Source: Boesenbergia rotunda (lineage: Eukaryota > Streptophyta > Magnoliopsida > Zingiberales > Zingiberaceae). From it: a stretch of 64,000 nt of DNA. The stretch lies in assembly GCA_024364735.1 (NCBI GenBank), contig JAGFNQ010001197.1, forward strand, positions 62,001 to 126,000, in the 5' to 3' direction. Position numbers and translations under genes: made by a program. Below the pieces are notes generated by a model. It was not told where the DNA came from, did no database searches, and saw only the letters and a list, made by a program, of their open reading frames with translations. Positions 25,131-36,463 of the stretch are shown here, one piece after another; positions within the stretch are counted from its first letter, which is position 1; the number at the start of each line of letters is the position of its first letter.

Positions 25131-25696
25131 GGTACTCGTCAGAAAGGTCGAGGTTGGTCGGCGGCTTGATATGGGGGCCGGGAAGGGATGAAGTTGCTCC
25201 GAAATTTGAGGGAATTTATATGATCGGAATTCGAGAAGTAGTTAATTAATAATAAATAAATAGAGCTTAATAATTTTGTTCTATTATTGAAAAAGGAAAA
25301 ATAAAACAAATAAAACAAATAAAACAAAACTACGTGAAGGTAACAAAGGATCTAAATGTATGCTCAAAAATGGTTAATGAGATTTTTCCACTTAATCGCT
25401 CCATCACTCGACACGTCGACGAGTTTGGGGAATCCATTATTATACTTTTAAACGATGGCCACTCGAACTAAATAAATCGACGGCCAGAGATTGATAGAGG
25501 CTCACCGGGGACCCACGAGCAGACGGCCAACAATTGTCTTCGCCACTAGATTCGTCCCATGCTGGCCTCCACCTCCACCTCCCCGAGAATAAAACTTTTC
25601 AACACTATACATAAATACTCTTATAATATATTTCTAATGATATTAAAATTTTAATAGCATCATCGATTAATAAACATCCTATAACAAAGCTATGAT
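25131..25696. other. upstream region of the basic microprotein
   Basis: The first ~100 bases align with the upstream of 38048. Beyond that nothing is recognised. Confidence 0.5.
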
Positions 25697-25922
25697 AGGT
25701 AGAGTAAAAATAGAAAAGTAAATAACGTGGCATTTGAATGAATGACGTGATATTTTATATGCACATGTCTGATTATCGTTTGGACACCATCAATGGCCTT
25801 CGGTCGCCGTCCCGAATCAGTCTATACCGTGGGGGGCACGGTGAACCCGTCAAAGATCGCTCCATGCAAAGTGTCACGTCATCACTCTACCATTCACTCT
25901 CCTATTTTCACTCTCCCTATCA
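25697..25922. mobile_element. TIR MITE (about 225 bp), copy 2, inverted relative to copy 1
   Basis: It carries 'ggtgaacccgtcaaagatcg' and ends 'attttcactctccctatcat', i.e. the reverse of the element at 23685. Its left TIR is more diverged. Confidence 0.7.
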
Positions 25923-26836
25923 TTTTTCTAAAATAAATATCAACTTCATAAGTATCTCATAAGAAAACATTTATATTTAAGGAAAAAAATAAATTTAAAT
26001 GTTACATAAGCTTATTTATATGGATATGTCTTTTTGATAAAGATAATAAAAATTATCACTAATGATAATTTATAAAATTAATAATTTTTCTGATTTCCTC
26101 ATTCCTCATTATCTTTTTTTGACATGGTATAAGCTAGAGCAATTTATATATTTCTGAAAAATTTATTTGTAATATAATTGATTCGACTTCTTCTTCATTA
26201 AACAAAGTCAGAGAAAGCAGTTGTGGACACTAGCTTCTTACCCATTTCTTCGTTCAACACTCGGATCATTCAAGAATCTCCAAACATTTGAATGGTGATA
26301 ATTATGACACTTGGAGTTGTTCAATGAGTATATATAGCTCCCGATGTTAAAAATAAGATGGGTTTTATCGACATAAGCATCAAGAAACCACCATTGACTG
26401 ATGAAAATTTTCTCTCATGGAAAGGTGTAATTAATCACATGATTTTATCAATGGATTCTCTAAGAGTGTGATTTACACGTTGAATCTATCGGCTACTGAA
26501 GTTTGGATTGATTTGAAGGAAAAAGATTCACCCAAAACAATTAATGTGCTTCGAATAATATTTCAAATCGAGAGAGACATCACCTCGCTACAACAAGATT
26601 AATTTTATGTCTATTGCAGTCTATTTTACTAAATTAAAAGGCTTGTGCATGGGATGAATTTTCTTCTTATAATGATCTTCCAATTTACATTTGTGGTGTC
26701 ATGAAGAAATTAAGTAGAGGAGCTAGAACAAAAAAGAAAGGTAATGTTACGTAAGGCTTATTAATTATGGAAATCGTTCATCAAATAAAGGTAAAATAAA
26801 TTAAGTTATACTGCAACAAACAACTATAATGGGAAT

Positions 26837-27852
26837 TGATTCTGTCACGAAGTGAGATGGTGCCCCTATGACCATATGGTCCTCCGGGGAGCGTAGGGTC
26901 GCTGAGGCTATCTGCCAAGCTGGCGCGCTTCGATCCTACAAGACAAAGACCGTTAGAATCCGCCTAGAAAAGTCCCCGGCCAGGCACTCCGACGGTCAAG
27001 TCAGTACTCGACGGTGGCAATGGAAAGCAATAGAACAGTAGAAAATTGTACTATTGCGCGTCCTTGAGAAATGAAGAGTGAGGAAGCTTTATAGCCGAGG
27101 AAGCTGACAGCTCCTGTCCCGCCTGCCACCGATTACCATATAGCGAGGACAAGATGATGCATGCCCAGAGGTGGCAGGATAAAGTAACACATACTGTGTT
27201 AAGGAAAGGGGCACTGTCAACTTAATGGTTGGCGTCGTTTGGCGCCGCTCGGCCTGACACCAGTGTATGTGGTCGTGGTACGGGGGACAAGATATGGCAG
27301 GAAGATCAATATCTCAGCGAGATATCCGTCGTTTTAGACCAGGATGACTTCAGTCCTGCGCCGACCCCGTACAACTGCTGGTAGTCTGATGTCAAGAAGT
27401 GGTTGTGTTGCCTGCGAGGGCATATTAGGGCCAACAGAGGACCCTTGAAGAGAGGGAGTGCTGACTGGGGCATTGCATGACGAGGCCGGCTGAGGACATG
27501 TGAAGGTGCCGACTGGGGCATTGAATGGCGAGGCTGGCTGAGGGCCTATGAAGGTGCCGATTGGGGCACCGAATGACGATGTGTCAAGTAACGCCCCCTC
27601 CGGCTCGGGCTTACCCTTGGAGCGTGGTCCGCCACACGTCGGCGGGGAGCCAAACTTGGAGGGGTATTGGAGCATGAACGTCTAAGCTTGGGTCAGACCG
27701 ATCCTGAGGAGCGTGGGCCTCCACACGTCCGACTAGGGGTCTTGGCCCGAGTGACGCCTGTCCGACGGGTCTTTTCTAGCCCATCAACCATTTTCCCTCT
27801 GACTAGGTGCCAGGCTGCCGAGCCAGACTATACGCAAGCTGGCCCGGGATCA
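26837..27852 (+). mobile_element. Tat-type Gypsy solo LTR (1,016 bp)
   Basis: It begins 'tgattctgtcacgaag' and ends 'cccgggatca', with inverted TGATYC/GGATCA termini. The flanks are ggaat and agaat (5 bp, one mismatch). It aligns throughout with the LTR at 41245-42203 read on the other strand, including 'agacaaagaccgttagaa' and about 2.5 diverged copies of the 48 bp LTR repeat (27.46-27.58 kb). No internal region is attached. Confidence 0.8.
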
Positions 27853-27939
27853 AGAATAATCATATCATTGCTACCGCTTGCATGGTTTCCCTTATGGATA
27901 TAAGAAAAAAATATTAGACCAGGTAGCATACGAATTTGG

Positions 27940-28125
27940 GATAATCGGCTCAGTCCCATGGAAATTTCTCATCGGAAACCAGGGTAAATCGGGAAGCGCT
28001 CGCAGTGGGTTCGCACCCCATTTGATGGAAAAATTCCTATAAAATATGCCATAGTTAGGGATCGAATCACGGATGTCTAAAATAGCGACTAGTCGCCCTA
28101 CCGTTACATCATAGCCCCGGGGCAT
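27940..28125 (-). mobile_element. tRNA-derived SINE (minus strand)
   Basis: On the minus strand 'ggggctatgatgtaacggta' (box A) is followed by 'gtgattcgatccc' (box B) at tRNA-like spacing, then a body with 'gtgcgaacccactgcgagcg'. It lies within the old Copia remnant. Confidence 0.65.
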
Positions 28126-28875
28126 AAGAACAATCCCTCATGGTCATGGATATAAGAAGAATAAAGGGAAGAATGAATCTTTTGCAAATAATTCTTGATT
28201 AGAGACTCCGAGCTTCACACATGAACAATATCAACAATTCTTGGCTCTCATAAACAATGGTGAAACTCAACCAAAGGCAAATGTTACAAGTTCAATCATT
28301 CCTTTTTGATCTTCATGTTATATTAATTCGAAAACTCCTAGGAATTGGATTATTAATAGTGGTGCCTCTGATCACATGGTTTCATCATTTAAGTTATTAC
28401 TAAACACTATATTCATATGTTGGATTACCTGATGAAAATAAAGCACAAATTACTTCAATTGAATCTGCAAAACTTAGTTCAGATCTTACTATCACAGACG
28501 TCCTTTGTGTGCTATCCTTTTGTGTCAACCTATTATCTATTAGTAAGATGACCAAATCTTTAAATTGTTCGATTACTATTTCCTTGATTTTTGTTTTTTA
28601 CGGGACTTGTCATTAATGAACAAGATGATTGGTTTGGGAGACAACATAATGACCTTTATTACATCCCTTCTACACTATCAAATTCATCCATTCCTAAAGT
28701 CAATATTGCATCTTCACAACATGATCTTTGGCATAAATGACTAGGTCATCCATCCATGCAACCCATGAAACATCTTGCATAATCGGTTAACTAAATTTCT
28801 ATTTGTTCAAATAAAGTTTGAAATGTTTGCCCTTTAGCCAACCAAACAAGCTACCTTTTGGTATGAGTTCCATTT

Positions 28876-30091
28876 TGTTAGGACCTGTGCAAACTAGAGA
28901 GGTGAGTAGCTTCGATCGTGTTGAGTTGATTATGCAGCGGAAACTTGAATGAATTTACATCACAACGTAAATAAGGTCGGTTTTACTTCGTTCTCCACCT
29001 CCCTAGGAGACTAGGTACAAGGACTAGTCCTAACGACTACCATCATTATCCTTCTCCTTCTTAGATATCTTCTGGAGATGGAGAAACCTCTTATAACCTT
29101 TTTATAGCAAATACAAGCAATACAATACAAATGAAAGTGAAAACAACTTTAAAGCAAAATGTTTGCTTTGGATGCTTTCTCATTGCTTTGGATTGCCTTT
29201 TGATGGTAAAAATGCAGCAGCAATTCGTCTCTAAATCCTCAAGATCCGACTCTCTCGATCTTCCTCAAAATCCTCTTTTATAGGATTGTTGTCGGGTTGT
29301 TCTGCTATTTATTTATCCATCAATCAATTGATACACTATAGATTCAAACTTTACTCTGACCTATCAACACAACGATTTATCCATCTCAATATTAGTCAAT
29401 TGCCCATTACTATTAGTTGATTGTTGCCTAATCAATCAAATTCCACAATCGAGTTTTAAACTCTTTATTCACTCGAATAGTGACATCAGTCGACTAATTA
29501 CAATCAGTCTAGTTTTCTGATCAATTTTTAATGTTTTTGTTCGTTGCTATAGTGCCATCAGTTGACTGATCAAATACATTAGTCGACTATTAATATAGTA
29601 AATTACTGTCCACAGTTATTGTAGATAATTATTGCTTATAATTATTGTTTATAATATTATAGCATAGTTACTGTAGCAAACCCTAAAACTATCTCAAATC
29701 TCAATTTTGAATTTTAAAGTCCATCGGTCGATTAATACACCCTATCAATTGACTAATAATAATGTTTCAACCATATCAAGGCAGAATTCTCATCTTGCCT
29801 TATATCCGATTGATATCAACCTACTAGGATTTCATTTTCTTAACATTAGGTCAACTTTGACCTATTGACACTTTCCGTTGCCTAGTACCTTGTCAATCAT
29901 GATCCGTCAGGACTTTATTGTTGCCTATCATCCTATCAACCATCTAACATATTAATCAACTATAAGTATTCGGTCAACCTTGATCTACTTAACATCTAAT
30001 TAACATATTGATCAAACATCGAAATTCAGCTCGAGTTAACTAGAGTTTGGCCAACTTGGTCAATCTTGATAAGAGGTCAATTACACCAACA
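28876..30091 (+). mobile_element. solo LTR (1,216 bp) with 5 bp target duplication
   Basis: It starts 'tgttaggacctgtgcaaact' and ends 'caattacaccaaca'. The flanks are cattt at 28871-28875 and 30092-30096. Removing it restores continuity of the Copia pre-integrase text ('...SSIL' to 'STTESFELIHYDM'). No internal genes are present. Confidence 0.85.
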
Positions 30092-30355
30092 CATTTCTAC
30101 TACTGAATCTTTTGAATTAATACATTATGACATGCATTTAGAAACCTTTTCGAGTTATCTCCCATACGGGAGTTCATTGTTTCCTGGTGATAGAGGGGGT
30201 GAGTTGTATTCAATGCGTAACTTTTTTTTTTTTTGATGAGCATGAGATAATATATGAAACTACTGTTAATTTTACACCCAAGGGCGGAGCCAAGTTATGA
30301 GGTACCCGTGCTATAGCCCGGGTCCTAACTGGGGTGAGAAGGTAAAAAAAGCTTA

Positions 30356-30574
30356 GGGGGCGTTTGGTAGGCTTGTTTTCTATTTTCATTTTCTGTAGAA
30401 AATATGATTTTCTAGAAAACGTGTTTGGTTTGTATTTTCCAGCCTTGTTTTCCAAAAAAAGATATAGCGTTTTCTGAAAAACTAGAGAATGAAATAAAGT
30501 CATTTTCTAGAAAATGAAAAAATACGATTTTTTAGAAAATGAAAATAGAAAATGTGATTTTCTCATATGGAGTC
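30356..30574. mobile_element. Tourist-like MITE present only in block A
   Basis: It begins 'gggggcgtttggtaggc' after TTA and shares most of its sequence with 19555-19774. Block B reads straight through ('aagcttagatttaccg') at the same place. The right TIR is degenerate. Confidence 0.75.
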
Positions 30575-30779
30575 TAGATTTACCGTGGACAAGGGGAAAA
30601 AAATGAGAAACGGTGGAAAATATCCCAGGGTGATACGTTGACATCGACACTCATAGCCCACTGTCCGGGATAAGCCTGGATAGATCATTCAAGCTGGCTT
30701 CGCCATTGTTTACACCCCAACAAAATGACATCGTTGAGTGAAAACATCACCATATCTTGAACATACCTAGAGCTTTGAG

Positions 30780-31110
30780 ATTTCAATCTCACCTACCATT
30801 GACATTTTGAGAGGAAAGCGTGCTTACTTCTGTTTGTCTTATCAACCACATACCTACACCTCTACTCTCTAAGAAAACTCCATATGAGATTCTCTACAAT
30901 AAACGACCCACTTGTCATCATTTACGAGTATGTGGATGCTTGTGCTCTGCCACTAATGTTAAGCCAAATCATAAATTTAATCAACACTCTCGAAGATGTA
31001 TTTTTGTTGGATATCCGACCTATTGGTAAAATGGCATGCAAAGTTTATGATCCATAGACTATGTTTAAGTCATGATGTTACTTTTCACGAATACATATTT
31101 CCATTATAGT
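30780..31110 (+). pseudogene. Copia integrase C-terminal fragment (block A)
   Basis: The 69-codon open part reads CLINHIPTPLLSKKTPYEIL, then a 'GCLC' motif and RRCIFVGYPTYW, which is the conserved end of Copia integrase. It stops at TAA right after. The same fragment with further lesions is at about 42.57-42.79 kb in block B. Confidence 0.8.
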
Positions 31111-31289
31111 ATAGGAAAGAAAATGATGGAGATAGTTCTTTGGTGCTACCTTTACCAATTGATGATCATGTTACTTCATTTGAAAAAGTATCTTTAAGCC
31201 CTAAACACATAGGTAATTAAAACAGTGACTACATTATTGATGAACCTTCCAGTATATCACCTTTCATAATTCAATCTAAGGAATCTACA

Positions 31290-34200
31290 TTGTGAAAATC
31301 AGAATAGCTTCTCGCGGCCTCTTGATGGCTTTGGCCATAAAGGTCGTTGTGCTATCAAGTCAAGTGGCTAGTGGCCTGACAGTGGATAGTTTTAAATTTT
31401 TTAATAAGATGAAAGTTTAGGGAAAGTTTAGTGGAATAAGTGTCTGATCTTGTTCCAAAATTCTCGTAGAATGACTGACCAAAGGCGTCTAATATTACAG
31501 CTACGTTGGCATTGAGAGAATGGGGAGATTTTAAGGGAAATGACTAGTACCTGGAGCACCTGAAGGTGAATAATGACTCGTAAAGTGGATTAGAATAGTG
31601 CCGGGAGTGCCTGGCGATATCACTCTTACGCTCGAGTCATCAATGAGAGGAGAATAATGAATAATAAAAGCTTTAGATTAGAAAGAAAACCCTCCCTTTT
31701 CGTTGTGCCTAAAGTACCTTTTTACGCTACCTTCACTCTTTGCCTCCTCTTACATTAATGACCTTTTTTTACCGTTATCATTGTTTTATATCTTCCGATA
31801 CATTAATGATTCTCCATTATTTTCACTGACTCTTTGTCTTCAATGCATTAATGATTTGCATGTGTATTAGTTACCAGTATTTGAGACTTTCCCAAAAGGA
31901 CATCGGAACACTAGGGCAGAAAAAGGTCCTAATCCATTAGTGGAAGCACCCTTTAGTTAATTGGATCATCATATCTAATTTGAGTGTTGTTTAACCGATC
32001 AGAAGGTCATCTCCAAGCAAGCAGGTCCGTGGGATAACCCGGCTTCTGATCTTCTCCTTGAGCAGTTTTCCTTCCTGATTTTTCGTCCCTCGGATGTCAT
32101 GCTTCCTCATCACTTGGATGCACCGAGCTCGTCGACTCCCTATGTACTCTTTTTTGCTCATTGCGTCTTCTGCTCGACTTCTTGTGTTCCTAAGTTCCAT
32201 CACACTTAGACTCATAACATTAAAACTTAACAGGACCTAACTTGACTTTGTTAACTACATCAAAACTATCTCGGGATACTTACACGAGACTCGTTGGATG
32301 CCTTTGGAGGCGTCTCAGATAAGCATATTTCAATTTGTGATTATTCGAAACTGAGGCGCCTCGGTTAAAACCTGAGTCACCTTGATTAAGACCCGAGATG
32401 CCTCAAGTTGGAACTAAGGCGCCTCAGGTCAGCACCAAGGCATCTTAGACGAATAGTAATTGTTAGACTACCGTTGCTTGCGTAAATAAAATTCTATCTA
32501 ACTAAGGCGCCTTCAAGCCATATCAGCCCATTGATAACTTTTTCCAAAATGCTATAAATTGCACCTTAGAGCTAAGGGTTAGAAGCAACAACTGTAATTC
32601 ATTTTCTGTACTCCATAGTGAGCTTTTAAAGATTGCAAGAGTCTTCTCCGCCTTCAACGAAGGAGATTTTATTAGAGCTTTCATCTATCTTGGATTAACA
32701 ATCTCTCCGATTGCAACCAAGTAAATTCTGAGTCTCTTTTCTATTATGTTGTTATTTTTAATTGTTTAAGTGATTGTGTATCCTTGCTAACTTGAAAGCA
32801 AGAAATTTTTCTAATTACTCTGCGTGCAGGGTTATTCATTCTCCTCTAGCCGGCCTTACCTGGACCTACAAAACCATCAAAAATGATGAAGCTTGCTTGA
32901 ACGATGGGAGGCCCCTTTGCTCGGTATTGCTTGAGGGAGGCTCGTTGCTGGTAGGAAGACCAAGAAGTGGACATATGGAGGGGGTCGGAACATCTTTTAG
33001 CGTAATGGATATTTGGATTTCAACCGTAAGCGGTGAGCCATGGACTGATCGTTGTCATCATTTGGCCAACCACAATTGCTGAGGCCGAAGTTGTTGGTCA
33101 ATGGGAGCCTCGGCTAGTCCCCGGAGTGCAGCCTACACATCTCCACTGACTCCCATTGGGGAGGCATAGAGATGAAGCATCGGTGACAAAGGATACCTCA
33201 TTTGGAGTGCAGCCTATGCATCGTGGCCGTTTATGGAGGATTGGGGTGCGGCCGGTTGCTTGGGTAGTCTCTGCAATGTTGAGGATGGTTGAAGATGAGA
33301 AGCTGCGACTGATAGAGTCACACGGATGATGACAGTGTATGATCCCTCCCAAGCTGGAGTGTAATTAGGTCGGCTAGCGTGACACATTCTGAAGATAGGT
33401 CAATTCTAAAGGGGGGGGGGGGGGGTCCCCCACGGATGTAGCATGGTAGCACGGTGTGGTGGAACATGGGGTTGGGGGGAGCGGTAGCAACCCGGTCGGT
33501 CGTAGGAAGGTTCATAAGGGCAACCATGTCGCCGGCCTCGAATTCCACCCGGATCGGATGTCCCGGTCGGATAATTACCTAGCCAGAGTCAAACACTAAT
33601 CCCGCCTGAGGCACTGTGAAACCCGACACGAGTCGATCGGTGTGCCCCTTACATTGCTACTCGGTGTCCCCTGGGCTAGCCGATCGGCCTATGCCCGAGT
33701 ATACTACGGCTCGATGTGCCTCATACGAGCCGATCGGCATACCCCTTAAGGGTATTACAGCTCAAAAGTTGTCATTGTCCACAGCAATATCAACCCTCTG
33801 ACACCTCGCTGATAAAGGTAGTAAGGGAGTTGGCTCGCGCCGGCTCAAACTTGACACCACTCGTGTCCAAATCGCTGAGATCTCGCTGACACAGTACGGT
33901 TCCTAACAAGCTCTGGGAAAAGGACTACCAGCACCACGACGCCCCTTGAAAATGTCAGATAGCACGATATCGGTCGACTAACTGACAGTGGCCCCTGATT
34001 CTGTCCCCGCATGGGACAAAAAGGGGGCAGAAGGGGGACAGAAGTTGTCGGTTCCCACGACTATATCAGACTCTCCATCCCTCACAGATAGGAATACGTG
34101 ATAGTTATAGTAGTTTCTTGATTAGCTCCCTCTTCTCCATCGGATTCTAACTTGACCGTCGGAGGGCTTTGCCGGGGAACTCCCGGTGGATTACTGACGG

Positions 34201-34400
34201 TCGTCTTTTTCGCAGGACAGACGCCTCTCAGCCAAAAAAGTTTTCAGCACTACTACGCTCGACCACCATCCTTTTCCGTCGACAAGCCGTGTTCGTCATC
34301 AAGTTAGAAGCCCACCTCACTCTCCGACAAGATCAGTGTATATTGGTGACGATGGGTGTACTATAATTATGTTGTGTGATTGTATTGAATTTGTGAGTGA
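31290..34400 (+). mobile_element. stacked LTR-like fragments (block A)
   Basis: Two promoter-like LTR pieces can be read. One has 'aaatgctataaattgcacc' (TATA, about 32.56 kb) followed by 'ttaacaatctctccgattgc', with GGCGCCTC-rich U3. The other has 'ctaacttgaccgtcggaggg' (about 34.15 kb), a motif shared with the Tat LTR at 42.04 kb. A 15-base G run lies at 33411-33425. No intact frame was found; the frames at 32774, 33098 and 33318 are not recognisable. Confidence 0.5.
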
Positions 34401-34528
34401 GCTTGACAGTACTGATATGTAGATTGATGTCTTTGTATCATTATGCATACACTAATCCCTAGATGATAGTATTTCATCCGATCTTACATTTGTCCGGACG
34501 TGACGAATAAGAATCAACAATGTCATTG

Positions 34529-35180
34529 ATACTTGGGGAAATTGGTAAAAACTCCCCAAATCAAAATTGACCTTTGCATGCAGTCCCCACTTGATAAAAT
34601 GTTTGCATGCACTCTCTGATGAGATTGATAAGATGATTTTGTGTGTTATTTTTTTATCAGTATAAAAGAGTAAAAATTCAGTATACATTGTAATGTTTTG
34701 AGTATAAATTGTCTGAGATTAAGTACTAATTTAAGAAATTTGAGTATTATTTGAAAAAAAAAATTGAGTATACATTGTTTCAGTATATAGTAACATTTTC
34801 AGTATACATTATAAAAATTTAAATATGAATTGATTTAGATTGAGTATTATTTGAAAAAATTTGAGTATAAAATTTAGAAATTTGAGTATGTGAGATTGCA
34901 TCAAGATCATGATGGAGGGTCCACCGCATCAAGATCTTCACAGGAGGAGACACCAAAACTTTATACTCAAACTTCTTAAATTAGTACTCAATCTCAAATA
35001 ATTTATACTTAAATCTTTACAATATATATTGAGTTTTTACTCTTTTATACTGATAAAAAAATATCACACAAAATCATCTTGTTTATCTCATTATGGAGTG
35101 CATGCAAAGATTTTATCAAGTGGGGACTGCATGCAAAGGTAAATTTCAATTTGATGAGTTTTTTCTGATTAACTCTTGAT
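34529..35180. mobile_element. long-TIR MITE (about 650 bp) present only in block A
   Basis: Arms of about 150 bases pair with each other: 'gcatgcagtccccacttgat' near 34.58 kb against its complement near 35.12 kb, with 'tttttttatcagtataaaag' at the inner ends. The centre is AT-rich with GAGTAT repeats. Block B lacks it between 'gtgtcattg' and 'tatatttttaatga'. Arm length suggests a Mutator-like origin; target duplication not resolved. Confidence 0.75.
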
Positions 35181-35803
35181 TGTTATATATTTTTAATGAG
35201 CTATATATTTACTCTTCTTTAAAAAAACTTATTATCCACCTTTTTGTGATTCATTATAATAATATTTTTTAATAAAAAGTATTTTCAAAAAAGAAATATG
35301 TTGTTTGATAAATATTAAAGTGCAATATGGCTTTTGTGCTAATTTTTAAACCTGTGTCTTTTGGCAAAAATTAAAGCCCTGTTTCCCATCATATGCATCG
35401 ATTTCAAAGGCCAAAATAAAAAATTTATGATCCTCATTATGCGATTTATAATAAATAATTTTTTTTCAAAATAATATATTTTTTGATAAATATTAAAGTG
35501 CAATATGGCTCTTGTGATAATTTTTAAAACCTGTCTTTTAGTAAAAAGTCATATTTCCAATCCAGATGCATCGTTTTCAAAGGTCAACACAATCTAATTA
35601 GTATTAGTACGATTGCACTCGCTGCAAGCAACAAAGTGGTCGTTTATTCTGACAGATTCAGAAAACCTACTCCCGCGACCCGGCAAGGATCCGGCAAGGA
35701 TCCGACAAGGATTTACAGAAAATAAAAACGCGTCCGATTGAGAAGAAGATGACACTTTTCAAACCTTGAGTTAAGACACGGTCTGAGAATCCAGTTCTGA
35801 ACC

Positions 35804-35811
35804 TTTATAAG
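35804..35811 (+). promoter_or_regulatory. TATA box of the plus-strand microprotein (block A)
   Basis: 'tttataag' lies 66 bases before the ATG and is conserved at the same distance in block B and in the older copy. Confidence 0.6.
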
Positions 35812-35876
35812 CACAGCCTTCACATCTGCTCGTAGCGATCTAACACAAGCTACCGCCGTCTTCTGCAGCTTTCTAC

Positions 35877-36026
35877 ATGGACGGTGAAGCCTCGGAGCCC
35901 GAGCAGCCGCTTCCGCCGGCGCCGCCGCTTCCTCCGACGCAGCGATGCCGCTCGCCGCCACCTCAGCGAGGGTCAGTCTTGAAGAGCATCTTGAGTTGGT
36001 TGGTTCAGTTCTTTCGAAAGAACTGA
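35877..36026 (+). CDS. Pro-rich microprotein (49 aa), block A
   Basis: The frame reads MDGEASEPEQPLPPAPPLPP, then TQRCRSPPPQRGSVLKSILS and WLVQFFRKN before TGA. It has an acidic start, a Pro-rich linker (residues 8-30), and a C-terminal hydrophobic helix (about 33-46) ending in a basic cap. The core PQRGSVLKSIL resembles PKRGQILKKIL of the minus-strand frame at 37803-38048, so the two may be related. Block B preserves the same protein with an 18-base in-frame deletion and two or three substitutions, which is better explained by coding constraint than by chance. I do not recognise a named family. It is below usual ORF length cutoffs. Confidence 0.6.
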   Translation: MDGEASEPEQPLPPAPPLPPTQRCRSPPPQRGSVLKSILSWLVQFFRKN

Positions 36027-36258
36027 ATGAAGATAAAAGGTGATGATGATGATGATGATTACGTATCTAGTTCGATCGAATAATTTGCTTAATTTAAGTG
36101 TGTCTTTGTTCACTGCGACTGCGAGAGCAGCGTAGCATAAACTTCCTATAATATAATTATGCTAAAGGATGTCCCAAAATAATGTTTTTATGCATCAAAG
36201 TTATTGTGTTAGTATTTTTTTCCGGTAATCTTTCAAATATATATAAAATTCTTATTTA

Positions 36259-36450
36259 TGGTGGCAACTGGCAAAAGACGCCACTCCGTTCCAGGGTTAA
36301 TACGGAAGAGATAAATCACGAGAATTACTAGTCCGGATACTGTAGCTAGTGCGTGAGAGGGTAGGCACACTGATTTTGTCAGATTTTGACTCTCAAACTT
36401 TATGATGATAATACCCACGTATTAATTATCAGTTCATCCCGTAGAGACAT
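36259..36450 (+). mobile_element. SINE-like insertion with 13 bp target duplication (block A)
   Basis: It starts 'tggtggcaactggcaaaag' and ends 'cgtagagacat'. The flanks are aaattcttattta on both sides (36246-36258 and 36451-36463). The older copy at about 22.92 kb has this site empty ('aaatttcttatttag'). The same insertion is in block B at 56237. Confidence 0.8.
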
Positions 36451-36463
36451 AAATTCTTATTTA

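Larger units (their letters stand above)
26250..31290 (+). mobile_element. old, heavily interrupted Copia element
   Basis: The gag start is readable ('HLNGDNYDTWS' near 26.28 kb; 'GFIDISIKKPPLTDENFLSW' near 26.35 kb). The protease site reads 'WIINSGASDHMVSSFK' near 28.34 kb, with the catalytic Asp replaced by Asn. The pre-integrase region reads 'HDLWHK*LGHPSMQ' near 28.72 kb, and the integrase C-terminal part lies at 30.78-31.03 kb. It has many stops. It is split by a Tat solo LTR (26837-27852), a SINE, a second solo LTR (28876-30091) and the block-A border. Confidence 0.75.

Noticed and set aside
35713..35961. 82-codon minus-strand Ala-rich frame
   Set aside because: It is antisense to the plus-strand microprotein, whose start, TATA context and frame are conserved in block B; the antisense frame is not kept in the same form.
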